Source: Prunus persica (Eukaryota; Streptophyta; Magnoliopsida; Rosales; Rosaceae). Taken from it: 64,000 nt of DNA. This document shows, in pieces, positions 48,401 through 61,035 of this stretch. The position numbers and the translations under genes are program-made. Each line of letters opens with the position of its first letter. The first letter of the stretch is position 1. The stretch spans positions 9,160,294 through 9,224,293 of the forward strand of contig NC_034012.1 in the NCBI RefSeq assembly GCF_000346465.2, given 5' to 3'. The notes beneath the pieces were generated by a model. The model saw nothing but the letters and a program-made list of their open reading frames with translations. It searched no databases and had not been told where the DNA came from.

Positions 48401-49224
48401 TGTCTTTTAAATTCACATTTGGTTATAACATCTAATTGTTTACCTCAATAAACACTTGGATCTTGCTTGAGGAAGGAAGGCTAATTGAGAATGTGTTTTT
48501 CACATTCTGATTTTGGACTTGTAGAAAACACTGTGGGTCCTCCACACATCAACATTTCAGACCCTTTTATTTTCTACTGTCTCTTACCTAAATTTTGTTG
48601 ACTTGAATAGTAGGAATGACCTGACTATAGAGTTGGGGAACAGAATGATAAAAGAATATTAAGCACTGGAATCACCAGCAGTAACCATGTCCTCCAAATT
48701 GTTATTAATATTTCATTAGAATTATATCAATTCTTAATCATTGATGTTTGGTTTGATTGAATTTAATAACATCTATAATGCATGTGTCATGCTAACCGAG
48801 GTTCCTAGTGTTCCAGAGATTTGCATTCATAATTTTTATTTAGACGCGCCTTTTGAGCCTGTACTCTGAATATTTGTTCCAAAGCTTCTCCATCTTCCTG
48901 TTCTTCTCTCTGCCTCACTTTCTCTTTTTCCCGCGTTTTAAATCTACTTTTCTTACACTTTCAAAGGAAAGCAAATCAGAAACTCTTAAAGTTGAAAAAG
49001 AGCAAACAAATAAAAAAATCCATCCTCCATCAATGGCCTTGGTCTAAGTGTTAAAGCATATTGCTTTTTAGCTTTCCTTCAACACTCTCATTATAGTCAT
49101 CATTTTCTTCCCATATCTTTATTCCTTTTGTTCTTTAAATTTGCTTTTTTTTAGATAGAATCTCTTAGATTTTCATCACTCTCTCTATCATCCCTCTCCA
49201 TCATTTGTAATCTTTGTTTTGCAG
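45477..49224 (+). other. Intergenic DNA and 5' region of the DUF641 gene
   Basis: From 45477 to about 46040 the DNA is plain and AT-rich. From about 46100 to 46650 it is C-rich with CT-rich leader-like sequence, followed by possible donor sites (AAAGGTAAGC at about 46633 and GAAGGTATGT at about 47200). A clear acceptor (TTTGTTTTGCAG) ends at 49224, one base before the ATG of the DUF641 gene. One or more long 5' UTR introns are therefore likely; which donor is used cannot be settled from sequence. Confidence 0.5.
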
Positions 49225-50730
49225 ATGGATTCGGTGAAACCATCAGCAGTGACTCCATCTAAGAGTAGATTGGCGCGTACTTTTGCTAAAGTTCTTCATC
49301 TTCGAGCCGCGACTGGCATTGCCCCGGTCGATGGGATTCAGAAGGTTAAGTCCCAAGAATTTGGAATTCCGAAGGTCAAGTCCCAAGAATTTGGTATTCC
49401 GAAGGTCAAGTCTCAAGACAGTGGAATTCAGAAGGTGAAATCCCAGGAAAGTGGGATTCAGAAAGTCAAGTCCCTAGAAAAGGTCAAGGATGAATGGAAT
49501 GCTGGTAAGGTTCGGGTTGATCGGTCTCGGTCATTTGACAAGGCTAATGAGAAGCTTCAGGAAAGAGCTGCCCTGGAAGCTCTTCTTGCAAAACTGTTTG
49601 CCAGCGTTTCATCTGTTAAAGCTGCTTATGCCCAGCTACAGTATGCTCAGTCTCCTTACGATGGTGAAGGAATTCAAGTTGCGGATAAAGTGGTAGTCTC
49701 CGAGTTGCAGAACTTGTCTGAGTTGAAGCGGTGTTTCTTTAAAAAGCAGTTTGATCCTTCACCAGAACGTACGCTGGTGCTAGCTGAGATTGAGGAGCAG
49801 AAGAGTGTCCTAAAAACCTATGAAATTATGGGGAAAAAGTTGGAATCTCAGGTGAGGCTCAAGGACTCTGAAATTGTATTTCTTGGAGAAAAGTTAGACG
49901 AAGCCAAGAGTCAGAATAAGTTGCTTGAAAAGAGATTAAACCAAAGTGGGCAGCTACACGTGTTTGATAATCTTCATTTATCTGGTTTAAGTCCTAGCCA
50001 TTTCGTTACAGTTCTTCGACACATGGTCAAGTACATCCGGACTTTTGTTAGGATGATGATGGATGAAATGAAATCTTCTGGTTGGGATATTCATGCAGCA
50101 GCTAAAGCTATTGACCAGGATGTGGTTTATTGGAAAGAAGACCACAAATGTTTTGCATTTGAATACTTTGTTTGCAGGGAAATGTTTGATGCTTTTCAAT
50201 ACCCCAACTTCTCACTTCCAAATGAATCGTTGCCAGATAAAAAGAAACAACAGCAGCAGCTCTTTTTTGTGAGATTCACTGAACTCAAATCCATGAAAGC
50301 AAAGGAGTATCTTGCCCAGAATCCTAGATCAGCATTTGCCAAATTCTGTCGTGTCAAGTACTTACGAGTGGTTCATCCCAAGATGGAAACATCGTTTTTC
50401 GGTAATCTGAATCAAAGAAATCTGGTTAATGCAGGAGAGTTTCCAAGCTCTAATTTCTTTATTTCATTTGCTGAAATGGCTAAGAGGGTCTGGCTCCTGC
50501 ATTGCTTGGCCTTCTCCTTCAACCCCGAGGCTGCAATCTTTCAAGTAAGCAAGGGATGCCGATTTTCAGAAGTCTACATGGAAAGCTTAGCTGAGGAAGC
50601 GTTCCTTTCAACAGCATCTGAACCACAAGTGGGGTTCACAGTTGTTCCGGGATTCAAACTTGGTAAAACTGTTATTCAATGCCAAGTTTATCTCTCTCAG
50701 TCACAATCCACTCCAAGAAAGCGAAGGTAG
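49225..50730 (+). CDS. DUF641 protein, GIL1/IRKI type
   Basis: A single coding exon of 501 residues. It belongs to the plant DUF641 family, which includes GRAVITROPIC IN THE LIGHT 1 and IRK-interacting protein; these act in light-controlled growth direction and receptor-kinase signalling. The DUF641 domain starts near residue 107 (EKLQERAALEALLAKLFASV, SSVKAAYAQLQYAQSPYD, SELKRCFFKKQFDPSPE), followed by a coiled coil at about 180-240 (EEQKSVLKTYEIMGKKLESQ, NKLLEKRLNQ) and the conserved C-terminal half (HFVTVLRHMVKYIRTFVRMM, HKCFAFEYFVCREMFDAF, GCRFSEVYMESL). The start is the ATG right after the splice acceptor; an in-frame Met two codons upstream lies in the intron. Residues 37-86 are five copies of a 10-residue repeat, GIQKVKSQEF, which I do not know from other family members. 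No lesion was seen. Confidence 0.9.
   Translation: MDSVKPSAVTPSKSRLARTFAKVLHLRAATGIAPVDGIQKVKSQEFGIPKVKSQEFGIPKVKSQDSGIQKVKSQESGIQKVKSLEKVKDEWNAGKVRVDRSRSFDKANEKLQERAALEALLAKLFASVSSVKAAYAQLQYAQSPYDGEGIQVADKVVVSELQNLSELKRCFFKKQFDPSPERTLVLAEIEEQKSVLKTYEIMGKKLESQVRLKDSEIVFLGEKLDEAKSQNKLLEKRLNQSGQLHVFDNLHLSGLSPSHFVTVLRHMVKYIRTFVRMMMDEMKSSGWDIHAAAKAIDQDVVYWKEDHKCFAFEYFVCREMFDAFQYPNFSLPNESLPDKKKQQQQLFFVRFTELKSMKAKEYLAQNPRSAFAKFCRVKYLRVVHPKMETSFFGNLNQRNLVNAGEFPSSNFFISFAEMAKRVWLLHCLAFSFNPEAAIFQVSKGCRFSEVYMESLAEEAFLSTASEPQVGFTVVPGFKLGKTVIQCQVYLSQSQSTPRKRR
49333..49482 (+). repeat. In-frame 30-bp repeat in DUF641 gene, five copies
   Basis: Five 30-bp units encode GI(Q/P)KVKSQ(E/D)(F/S), the last one degenerate (GIQKVKSLEK). 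Units differ mainly at Gln/Pro and at the final residue. Copy number changes would keep the frame. Confidence 0.9.
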
Positions 50731-51815
50731 GCCATTGATCAATGATCATTCACCAATCACCGAATCGAGTTGATCATCGGCTAAACTCGGGCCCACAACA
50801 TCTGGTTTATCATATAATGAACTTGTAAGGCCGTCTTGTCATTTGATTTTACTGATTTTAACTTGGTGAGGGAGAGGGAAATGGTCTGTCTGGTTGGTTG
50901 GTTTTGCTGTGGGGACTTCCAACTTGGTCACATTGGAGATTTCTTAATCCATTTGTTTTTCTTGCCCCATTTTGAAAAAAGGAAAGCGCGTGGACCGTTG
51001 TGTTGGAAGCTACCTTTTGAATCTTTCTTTAGTTTTATTATTTCTTCCAAGGACATCCCACAATTTTGTTAATATTAGGTCAGTGACAGAGGGATTGTCT
51101 AGCTGTTTTGCATCATTGTTACCGGACATGGCCTGTTTTAATAATGTAAATAATAATTTATAGGTGGAATTTTTTATATTCCTATTCTTTTACTTGTCTC
51201 TGCTTTTCTTTTCCACCAAGAGGTGTATATTAGTCTTGCATGTTGAATGGTCCACTAGGTTGGCCCCCATGGTAATATCCACATCCATCAACAGTTTACA
51301 TTCGCCCTTCATTATTGTAAAATTCACATCAACAATTCATAACTGCTCTTTTAAAAAGCGATATTTTAAACCACTCTAATACATAAAGATTTATAACCGC
51401 AGTTCACTGTAAATCCACATTAATCAACGATTAATAAACGTGCGTTTGAAAAAGCGATATTTTAAACAACTCTAATCTAGGAGGAGGGTACAACTCTAAT
51501 CTAGAAGGAGGGTAAAAAGAGACAGACAAACTTGCCTAACCTATTGGACTTTTTGGAGCCGAGTGTGATGCTCACTTGTTACTATATATGCATTGAAAGT
51601 CGAGGTCACTTTCATTGAACTGCGCTTTAACTTATTGCTCTGCACACTGCACTCTGCACTCCGCAATGTGGAATATGCATGCATGATGCACATTGAGTCT
51701 ATAATCAACAAATAAAAGAGAGAAATAATATGTACATTTCGGGTCCCACAGAGTACGCCTACTTTATTTATTCTGTGTTCATGGTCGGTGATGGAGGGCC
51801 ATTATGAGAAAGGAC

Positions 51816-52123
51816 AAGATATTTGCACATTTGTCTTCCTCTGCTAAAAGGGTAACATGGCATTGTTTAGAGCCTCTCATCACGCTCTGTGTTTCCATAT
51901 GAAAAAAGAAATATCTGCCATTCATTTAATTTCAAGAGAGCCACATTATTTGGTTGTGGGAAAATGATGGAATTTAGATAGGCAGTTGTTGTAGCTTTAA
52001 CTACAGGAGACATAATGACATGCTTCAAAGAGAAGAGAGTGAAATTTCAGTTGGTCCTTTATTGCTTCCTTATCCCTTTTAAATCCAACCAAATGGTTGT
52101 TTTATATATATATATATATATAC
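51816..52123. repeat. Direct duplication, copy A
   Basis: About 290-300 bp, from CAAGATATTTGCACATTTG to a (TA)n tail, shared with 53976-54276. Within it I count only a handful of single-base differences and a different (TA)n length. Confidence 0.85.
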
Positions 52124-53975
52124 AGTCCCCTTCAGTTGAGGGATCCCTCAAATAGTGTTATTTGAGGGATGGGGCGCTCAACCGTTGGATATGTTTTAAT
52201 GATCTTGTGTGGCTGAGATTGTTTTACATCTTTTAACCCGTTTTCTGCCAAATAGCCCGACACACCCAATGCTGGAGAAGACCTAAGGCATGCAGGCTCT
52301 CAGATGGGAATCGAAGGAAGAGGAAGAGCCCCTTGCAAGCCTAAGAGAAGACCCACTCTCTCGAGATGAAGAGATGACCCACCATTTCCAATTGAGCTTG
52401 CGAGATTTCTATTTCTATAAGGTATCCACTGTCGTGGATTTTTTTTCCTTTTGAAATCTGGGTTGTGGTCATCAATTGGGAGATGTATGAAGGTTTTTCG
52501 ATCTGGGTTTGTAGATTTTTGGGTTTTTTAAAATCTGAGTTGAGATTAATCTCCATATTTAATATGGGTTTGGAAAAATTCATGTGAATTATTATTGTTG
52601 TGTTGTTCTGGTATTTGACGTGGGTTTTTTTAAAATCGATTTGAAGATTTCTACTAAAACTTGAGATTACATCTCTAGATTTGATATGGGTTTGAAAAAA
52701 TTCATGTGATTTACTTATTATTGTTATTGTTGTGGGGTTATCTGATATGGGTTTTGAATGTGGGTTTTAAAATTAATTGCAGCCACACGAATATTTAAAA
52801 AAAAGAAAAGCTATTGGTGATATGCATCCAAACAGAAAATGCAATCATATTCAGTGTTGAAATAAGAATAATGTGCAGAACTTTCTGGTTGATGACTTAA
52901 AGTGGACTTCATGGAAAATGGCAAGTGCAGCTTGTGGAATACTTGGGTTTCCATTTATGTCAATAGTGCAACCATCTGAGGAGGAGCTTTGAAGGACGGA
53001 GCAAAGGAGATTGATATTTTTCTTCATTATGAATCATTTGCCGATCAAGAGCTTTGAAAGAGGCAACAAACATGTTCTGGTTTTTTGTCATTATAATGTT
53101 TGTAGTCTTTTTGGGGTTGGATGTAAGCTTTTCTATTTAGATGAATAGTTGTTGGGGTCAACTTCTGCAATTTATTGAAGTTCATAATCGGCTTTCCATG
53201 ATTTAATTTCATATATCTTTAATCACGGCTGATGAAGGTTTAAAGTTATCAATTTGTTGTTAGAAGTAGAAAATATATCATTCGTTCCTTACTAGCTTCT
53301 TTCACAAGGGTTTTTCCTTTTCTTTTTTTTTCTTTTTTTGGACAAAGGGCTTTTCCTTATGTGCTTGTACAGAAATTGTGGCCTACAATTCATGTTGCTA
53401 AAAAAATTCATGAACCAGTCTCGACCAGGGTACATAGCCATATAGTTGAAATCCAAGTGAACATCTTGCGCTTAATCCAAGAATCATACAACAATGAAGA
53501 CAGAAAGCAACTCAATCCTGAATGGAATGAAATTTGTCAAAACAACTAAATATCGCCCAAAAGAAATCCATATGCCATATGCAATCCATATGCCTGCTCA
53601 AGTAATATCATCTAAATCAACAGCCGAGAAGCAAGCCAAGGCTTGATAGATTACCACAAACACTACATATTTTGGAGAAATAATCTTCCATTTGATACAA
53701 AGTACAAATGTAAGCAAATAAAGATGATAAGAGGCAAATTAGAAGATCATTTTATCACATAGAGAACGCAATATGACACATTGCATCAACAATTTTTATT
53801 AATACAACTAATTACAAAGTAACCAAACAAGATATACCTTAAAACAACCTTTGCTCATAGTTCAATAGAGTCGGATAAACAACAATTTAGAAAGACTTGT
53901 ACCATCTAACTGACCCTAAAAAAATTTCGAACCTCATATATTCCATTAATTCTTGTCTAATAAAAAATAACATGG

Positions 53976-54276
53976 CAAGTTATTTGCACATTTGTCTTCC
54001 TCTGCCAAAAGGGTAACATGGCATTGTTTAGAGCCTCTCATCACGCTCTGTGTTTCCATATGAAAAAAAAAATATCTGCCATTCATTTAATTTCAAGAGA
54101 GCCACATTATTTGGTTGTGGGAAAATGATGGAATTTAGATAGGTAGTTGTTGTAGCTTTAACTACAGGAGACATAATGACATGCTTCAAAGAGAAGAGAG
54201 TGAAATTTAAGTTGGTCCTTTATTGCTTCCTTATCCCTTTTAAATCCAACCACATGGTTGTTATATATATATACAA
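53976..54276. repeat. Direct duplication, copy B
   Basis: Second copy in the same orientation, 2160 bp downstream of copy A. Differences include CTGCCAAAAGG against CTGCTAAAAGG and AATTTAAGTTGG against AATTTCAGTTGG. Confidence 0.85.
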
Positions 54277-56575
54277 AATGGGTTCTGATCTTTCAATTCC
54301 AAGTTACTTGGATCATGGTGTTTGGTTGGGACATGTGGCAGGGGCTAGATATGAGTCATAATTATGGAAAAAGGTTGGTATCTGGTTCATGTTTGCTTCA
54401 TGAATGTCTCATATCACATGGTGAGGATATTTGTTTCTGATCATCCCTTCTCATATATTACATTTGAATTTTAAGATGAGATGTGCTAAGTAAATCATCC
54501 ATAATGGGATGTTTTGTTAACCGATCGTTGATGTATGTGGAACTCATCATCGGCCATGCACTTGTGGGAAGCTAACATTTACAAAATATTTCTTCCCCAT
54601 TTTAATATCTTATGGTGTTTTTCAGTGCTTAATTTGGACACCTGCGCATGGGCGACTAAAGTAAACGATAGATGGAAATTTGGAAACAGAGAAAAAGAAC
54701 AAAGAAGATAAAAAACCTTTCGATTGAGGAATTGTAAAATGAGCAACTTTATTAGGCTAAATTACTTTGATCTTCATAGTATGACTCATTTTTCGTTTTA
54801 GTCTTCATCATTTTAATTTGATAATTTAATTTTGTTATGTAATTTTGTTTAGGTAGCAATCAAGTCCAACAACTGTAAATTTGTAAGAAAAATGGACGAA
54901 ACTATCACGTTTTGGGTTGATTGCAAATATTTTGTAGAGATAAAGTTTCCTTTACATGTTATAGCTGCATATTGCGCATCGAATTTCAAGAAAAAACTAG
55001 ACATATTTACGATTTGGACTATATTGCAAGCCAAATGAAACTACATGACTGCAAATGCTAAAATTGAAATTATATAGGGACTAAAGTGAAAAATTAGTCA
55101 CACTATGGGGACAAAAAAATGTAACTAAGCCAATTTATTATAGGAAGGTGAAGATGATATGTTTCTTGAGTGTATATTTGGATTTAATAGTCTTTTTCTT
55201 CCTTACAAGGCCTTGTTTTCTTCATAAAGCTAATTTATATATATATATATAAAAAGAATTGTATTAAGTTCAATGTATTTGAAATGACTAGATGATGTTC
55301 ATTTGATATGATTATATGCAACGAATTATTTGAAATCCATTGTTTTCTTCCTTTTTTTTCTTTTGTTTTTGTTTTTCTCTTGTCCAAATCTTAGATGACA
55401 TTATATGTTTCTAAACAAATAATTATACCTTATAATGTCATCTAAATAGAGATTCCGAATCCTCCATCCAAATGTAGCCTAACATACTTTATCTAGTCAT
55501 TGATAATGTAAAATCTTGGTTGAATTAATCTTCGTATTATGACAATATAGCATGTCAGCATTTGATAAGAGAACATTGTGATTCATGAACAAACATATAT
55601 AGATGCAGTGGTGGATCTATTAAGGCACAAACCATTGCAGGTGCTTCAAATTGCCCCTCTGCTCAGCTGGTTGTGGTGCATTGCAGGTGTTCAACAAAAT
55701 GACTCACCCAAAGTCTTTGTTGCGCTGCGTGCCAAATTTTTGTTTAAAAAAGCCTGGCCAAAATGACCAGGCACAAAAAAAAAAAAGAAAAAAAAAAGAG
55801 GAGGAAACCGAACTGCAATTCATGGGCTTTCAACAATATGCTTAGGCATGTATTTCACGGGCTTTAAAAAGTCTTTAAACATGTTTTTCTTTCTTATTTA
55901 AACAAGGATTACAAAAGGGTTTTAAAAGAGTTTTTCTATTTAAATCTCACACTTCTCTTTGTTCATCTCATATTCTAAGAAAACCACGGTATCTTCCCAA
56001 ACTACCTCTAAATACACACCAATCAAAAAAAAAAAAAAAGAAAAAAAGAAGAAGTCATCAACCCCACACCAAGTTCACCTCAACCTCACATTACTTAAAG
56101 AGATAAAAACGTAGTTGTCAAATGTGTAACAACATTATTTTATTATTATTATTATTTATTTTGTTAAAAATTTGAGAATGAACTAGGAGGTTTTGATAGA
56201 GAAATATTGACAGTAAAATTGATATGGGATAGGTGCTTAATTGCTAGGGTTCAAAACACTTTACCAAATTGTTATATAAAATAAAATCAACCTAATTTGT
56301 TTTCTATATTCAATCTATTTTCATATTTTTTATTTATTTATTAGGGTGAATGTAACTAGAATTTGATCAATTGGGGATGGAGAAGCAGTGGATGATGAAG
56401 GTTGTGGATGGTTCGAAGTGAAAAAGGTGTAATTTTTTTCTTTCTCGATTGTCCCATTTTCTTCCATTACCAACATTAACATCCAGTATGCCAAGAAAAG
56501 TTTAGGCAGCGGCTTTGGTGCTTTCTTTTTGAGAGCATAGAAACACTTGAAGCTGCTACCTGCTAAAACCCCTTT

Positions 56576-58012
<1,437 letters not shown>

Positions 58013-58556
58013 TAGTGAGTGAATCCCAGCTGCAACGTGCAATGCCGCATACTCGGGTTGGATACGCCCACACGCCACTAGACATTGCAGACGATGAAGT
58101 AATAGCCTTTTGGTAGGTGGTGAAGATTCAGATGACTTGGTGACTGTCGCCCAAGCTGTGCACTGGTGGTCTGACCTACCAAAGTTTTACAATATTGTTT
58201 CGATTCTTTTGAAGAAGCCAGGAGGTGTATTTGCTGTTTGCTGCTACAATGAAATTGAAGTTGGTCCAACATTTGATCCTGTTATGAAGCGATTTCATGA
58301 CACAACACTTCCCTTCTGGGACAAGATCAACACTATTTGATGGCTACAAGACGCTTCCATTTCTTTTTGAAAGTGTTGGTTTCGCATCCGATTGCCACTG
58401 GACATTCCAAAGAAGCTTTCATGTGAAGGGTTTGAAGATGTTATCTGGAAAGGTGGTTAAAGAGTTTGAAAGTGCTTCGGGTGGCTCCAAATGGGTCAGG
58501 TCTGTCAGCTACAAGGCTTTTATATGCTTGCTGGAAAAGTTAGGCCATGAAGCCTG
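58013..58556 (+). pseudogene. Methyltransferase pseudogene (exon 2 copy)
   Basis: This stretch is a close copy of exon 2 of the downstream methyltransferase gene. Shared pieces include GTGAGTGAATCCCAGCTGCA, the codons for DLPKFYN, KKPGGV, TFDPVMKRFHDTTLPF and SVSYKAF. Exon 1, which holds the SAM-binding glycine motif, is missing, and so is the start of exon 2. The frame is shifted near 58110-58115 and again near 58320, an extra codon pair follows HW, and part of the C-terminal half (the SFEGVLKFLKSWS region) is deleted. It cannot make an active enzyme. It lies 0.8 kb upstream of the intact gene in the same orientation, so tandem duplication followed by decay is likely. Confidence 0.88.
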
Positions 58557-59340
58557 TGATAGGGTGGCGTTTTGGGAGAGTTTCTTAAAGCACGTAAATT
58601 CTTATATGTATATATGTGTGTGTGTGTATGTATACTTAAAAAATTAAAATAGTGAGTGCTTGAACAGTCCTTTTGGGTCAGAAATCATAATCACCTGGAA
58701 ATAGTTTGATTCAGTTGAATTTCCAACTTGCAAACAAATGAAAATATCACACCCATGCAGGTAGAGATGCAAACCTATGACATAACATTTTCTGTAGTAT
58801 CTACAATGTTGATTTCTTGGACTGCAGTGATCATTGGAATAGGTTCAGAAAAAGCAAAGTTCTATGGAAGCTTCACAAATAAAATATATATAAAATAAAA
58901 ACAACCTGTTCGCTGATATTAACCTTGCCCAATCAGCAATAAGTAGTCCAAAATTATGAATGGTGCAGCAAACACACTAACATAAGAAACGGTAGTCAAA
59001 GTCAGCAAATATATTTGATGCTGTCTTGGTATCAATCCACTGTGAGACTTTAAATTATTGATGAGGAGGGCTTTGATTTTTACACTACTAGTCAAAGAGA
59101 AAATAAAATTGCTTTTGCTTTCTCTTGCAACTCTTCAAATTCATTAGTTGAAACGAAATTGGACTTGGCTTCTAACCTTCTAATTTTCTGTCTGCATCTT
59201 AAATTCCAAACTAATTATTACCCCAGAAAAGAAATTGAATAAAAAAAATTATGACTTAAAAGACTTAATTGGGGTTGTCTATGCGTCAGCTTTAGTGAGT
59301 TAAAAGGTGCCTCATCTTCTTCTCTTGTTTCATTATTTCA

Positions 59341-59367
59341 CAGAGAGAGAGAGAGAGAGAGAGAGAG
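59341..59367 (+). repeat. (GA)n run in methyltransferase 5' UTR
   Basis: A GA dinucleotide run ends 10 bases before the ATG of the methyltransferase gene, so it is probably transcribed in the leader. Confidence 0.8.
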
Positions 59368-59376
59368 TGAAAGAAA

Positions 59377-60715
59377 ATGGCAGGTTTGTTTGACAAGCAA
59401 GCAGAGGTGTACTTGGATGGAAGGCCAACTTATCCCAAGGAATGGTATTCCAAGTTAGCAGCTCTCACCCCTCACCACACTCTGGCCTGGGATGTTGGAA
59501 CAGGCAATGGCCAAGCCGCCATAAGTGTTAGTATTACAATACTACCCCCTCCCCTCCTCCTCTACTTATTCTCTCTTTTTGGAGCATTGTTTTTAATTTT
59601 GATTTTATATATAAACATTAAAACCCATAAATTAAATTGAAGGAAAAAACCCAAAAAAGGTCAGATGTCTTAATTTTTAAGTTGAGTGGTGTGTGAAATA
59701 CAATTACTATCCTTGCAAAGTTAAATGGTGTTTTTCTTAGAGTTTGAGTATTGTAAGGTTTTTTTTTCTATAGTTTAAGCCGTATTTATGGGCTATTATA
59801 TGTGAAACTCTCTTTAGTTTTTCTGGCTTGTTAACTAAAGACTTCCTAAGACTATATAAAATAGAACAAAATAGAAAATCAGGTTCTTACCTCCTCAAAC
59901 ATAAATTTTGTAACTTACAAATATAACTGACCATTGATCAAATCAAATCTTGGTTGAATTTTTTGTTTAAATGTGCAGTAGCATGTCAACAGATTTCTTC
60001 TGACAAAGAGCAGCAAAGCAAACATTGTCATTCGCTAACAAAATACATAGATTTATGAACTAAATTGTTTCTTAAACAGGTTGCCGAGCACTATGAACTA
60101 GTGATCGGAACCGATGTGAGTGAATCCCAGCTGCAGCATGCAATACCGCATCCTCGGGTTCGATATGCCCACACGGCATTGAACATTACAGACGAGGAAG
60201 TAATAGCCTTGTTAGGTGGTGAAGATTCAGTTGACTTGGTGACTGTGGCTACAGCTGTGCACTGGTTCGACCTACCAAAGTTTTACAATCTTGTTTCACG
60301 TCTTTTGAAAAAGCCAGGAGGTGTATTGGCTGTTTGGACTTACAGTGGCATTGAAGTAAGTCCAACATTTGATCCTGTTATGAAGCGATTTCATGACACA
60401 ACACTTCCCTTTCAGGACAATAGAGCTCAGTATGCGTTTGATGGCTATAAGACACTTCCATTTCCTTTTCAAAGTCTTACGGGTTTCGGATGCGAAGGGA
60501 ACCCGTTGCCACTGGCCGTTCCAGCGAAGCTGTCATTTGAAGGGGTTTTGAAGTTTCTGAAGTCATGGTCTGCAGTCACTACAGCCAAGGACCAAGGTGT
60601 GGATTTGTTACCTGAAAAGGTGGTTAAAGAGTTTGAAGCTGCTTGGGGTGATTCTAAATTGGTCAAGTCTGTCAGCTACAAGGCTTTTATGCTTGCTGGA
60701 AAAGTTAGGCTTTGA
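59377..60715 (+). CDS. SAM-dependent methyltransferase (type 11 family)
   Basis: Two exons, 59377-59526 and 60080-60715, join in frame to 261 residues, close to the usual length of plant relatives annotated as putative methyltransferase DDB_G0268948-like. The SAM-binding motif I is LAWDVGTGNGQAA (about residues 36-48), followed by the acidic loop IGTDVSESQL (59-68), the motif VDLVTVATAVHWFD (101-114) and LLKKPGGVLAVWTYSG (125-140). The intron lies just after motif I. The substrate is not known. The start MAGLFDKQAEVYLDGRPTYP is the conserved family N terminus. The protein ends SYKAFMLAGKVRL, in line with relatives. No lesion was seen; a decayed copy lies upstream. Confidence 0.9.
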
Positions 60716-61035
60716 AGCCTGTGACATTATTATTATGCATATTGAATTTGAAACAGAGAGTGGGAAAGTGGGGATTGATGAGGGTACGTAGGAGTTGCTT
60801 AAATAAACCATGCAGTTTGATTTGCAACAAATAAAAATATCACACCCTCAAGAATATCTATGACATCAGGTCAAAAAATTTCAGCGAACTCAAAAAAAAA
60901 AAAAATCCTCCATAAAAACAATGTGTGCGTCCTCAACCCAAGAGATTTAACGCATACTTTAGCAAAAGAAAGACTTCAAAGAGTTACAGAAGCAAAGCTG
61001 TTCATAGCAAACAAAAGGATCTCCTTCCACAACTT

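Noticed and set aside
51816..54276. LTR retrotransposon bounded by the 0.3-kb duplication
   Set aside because: The copies lack TG...CA ends, no primer site or purine tract adjoins them, and the interior has no gag or pol.
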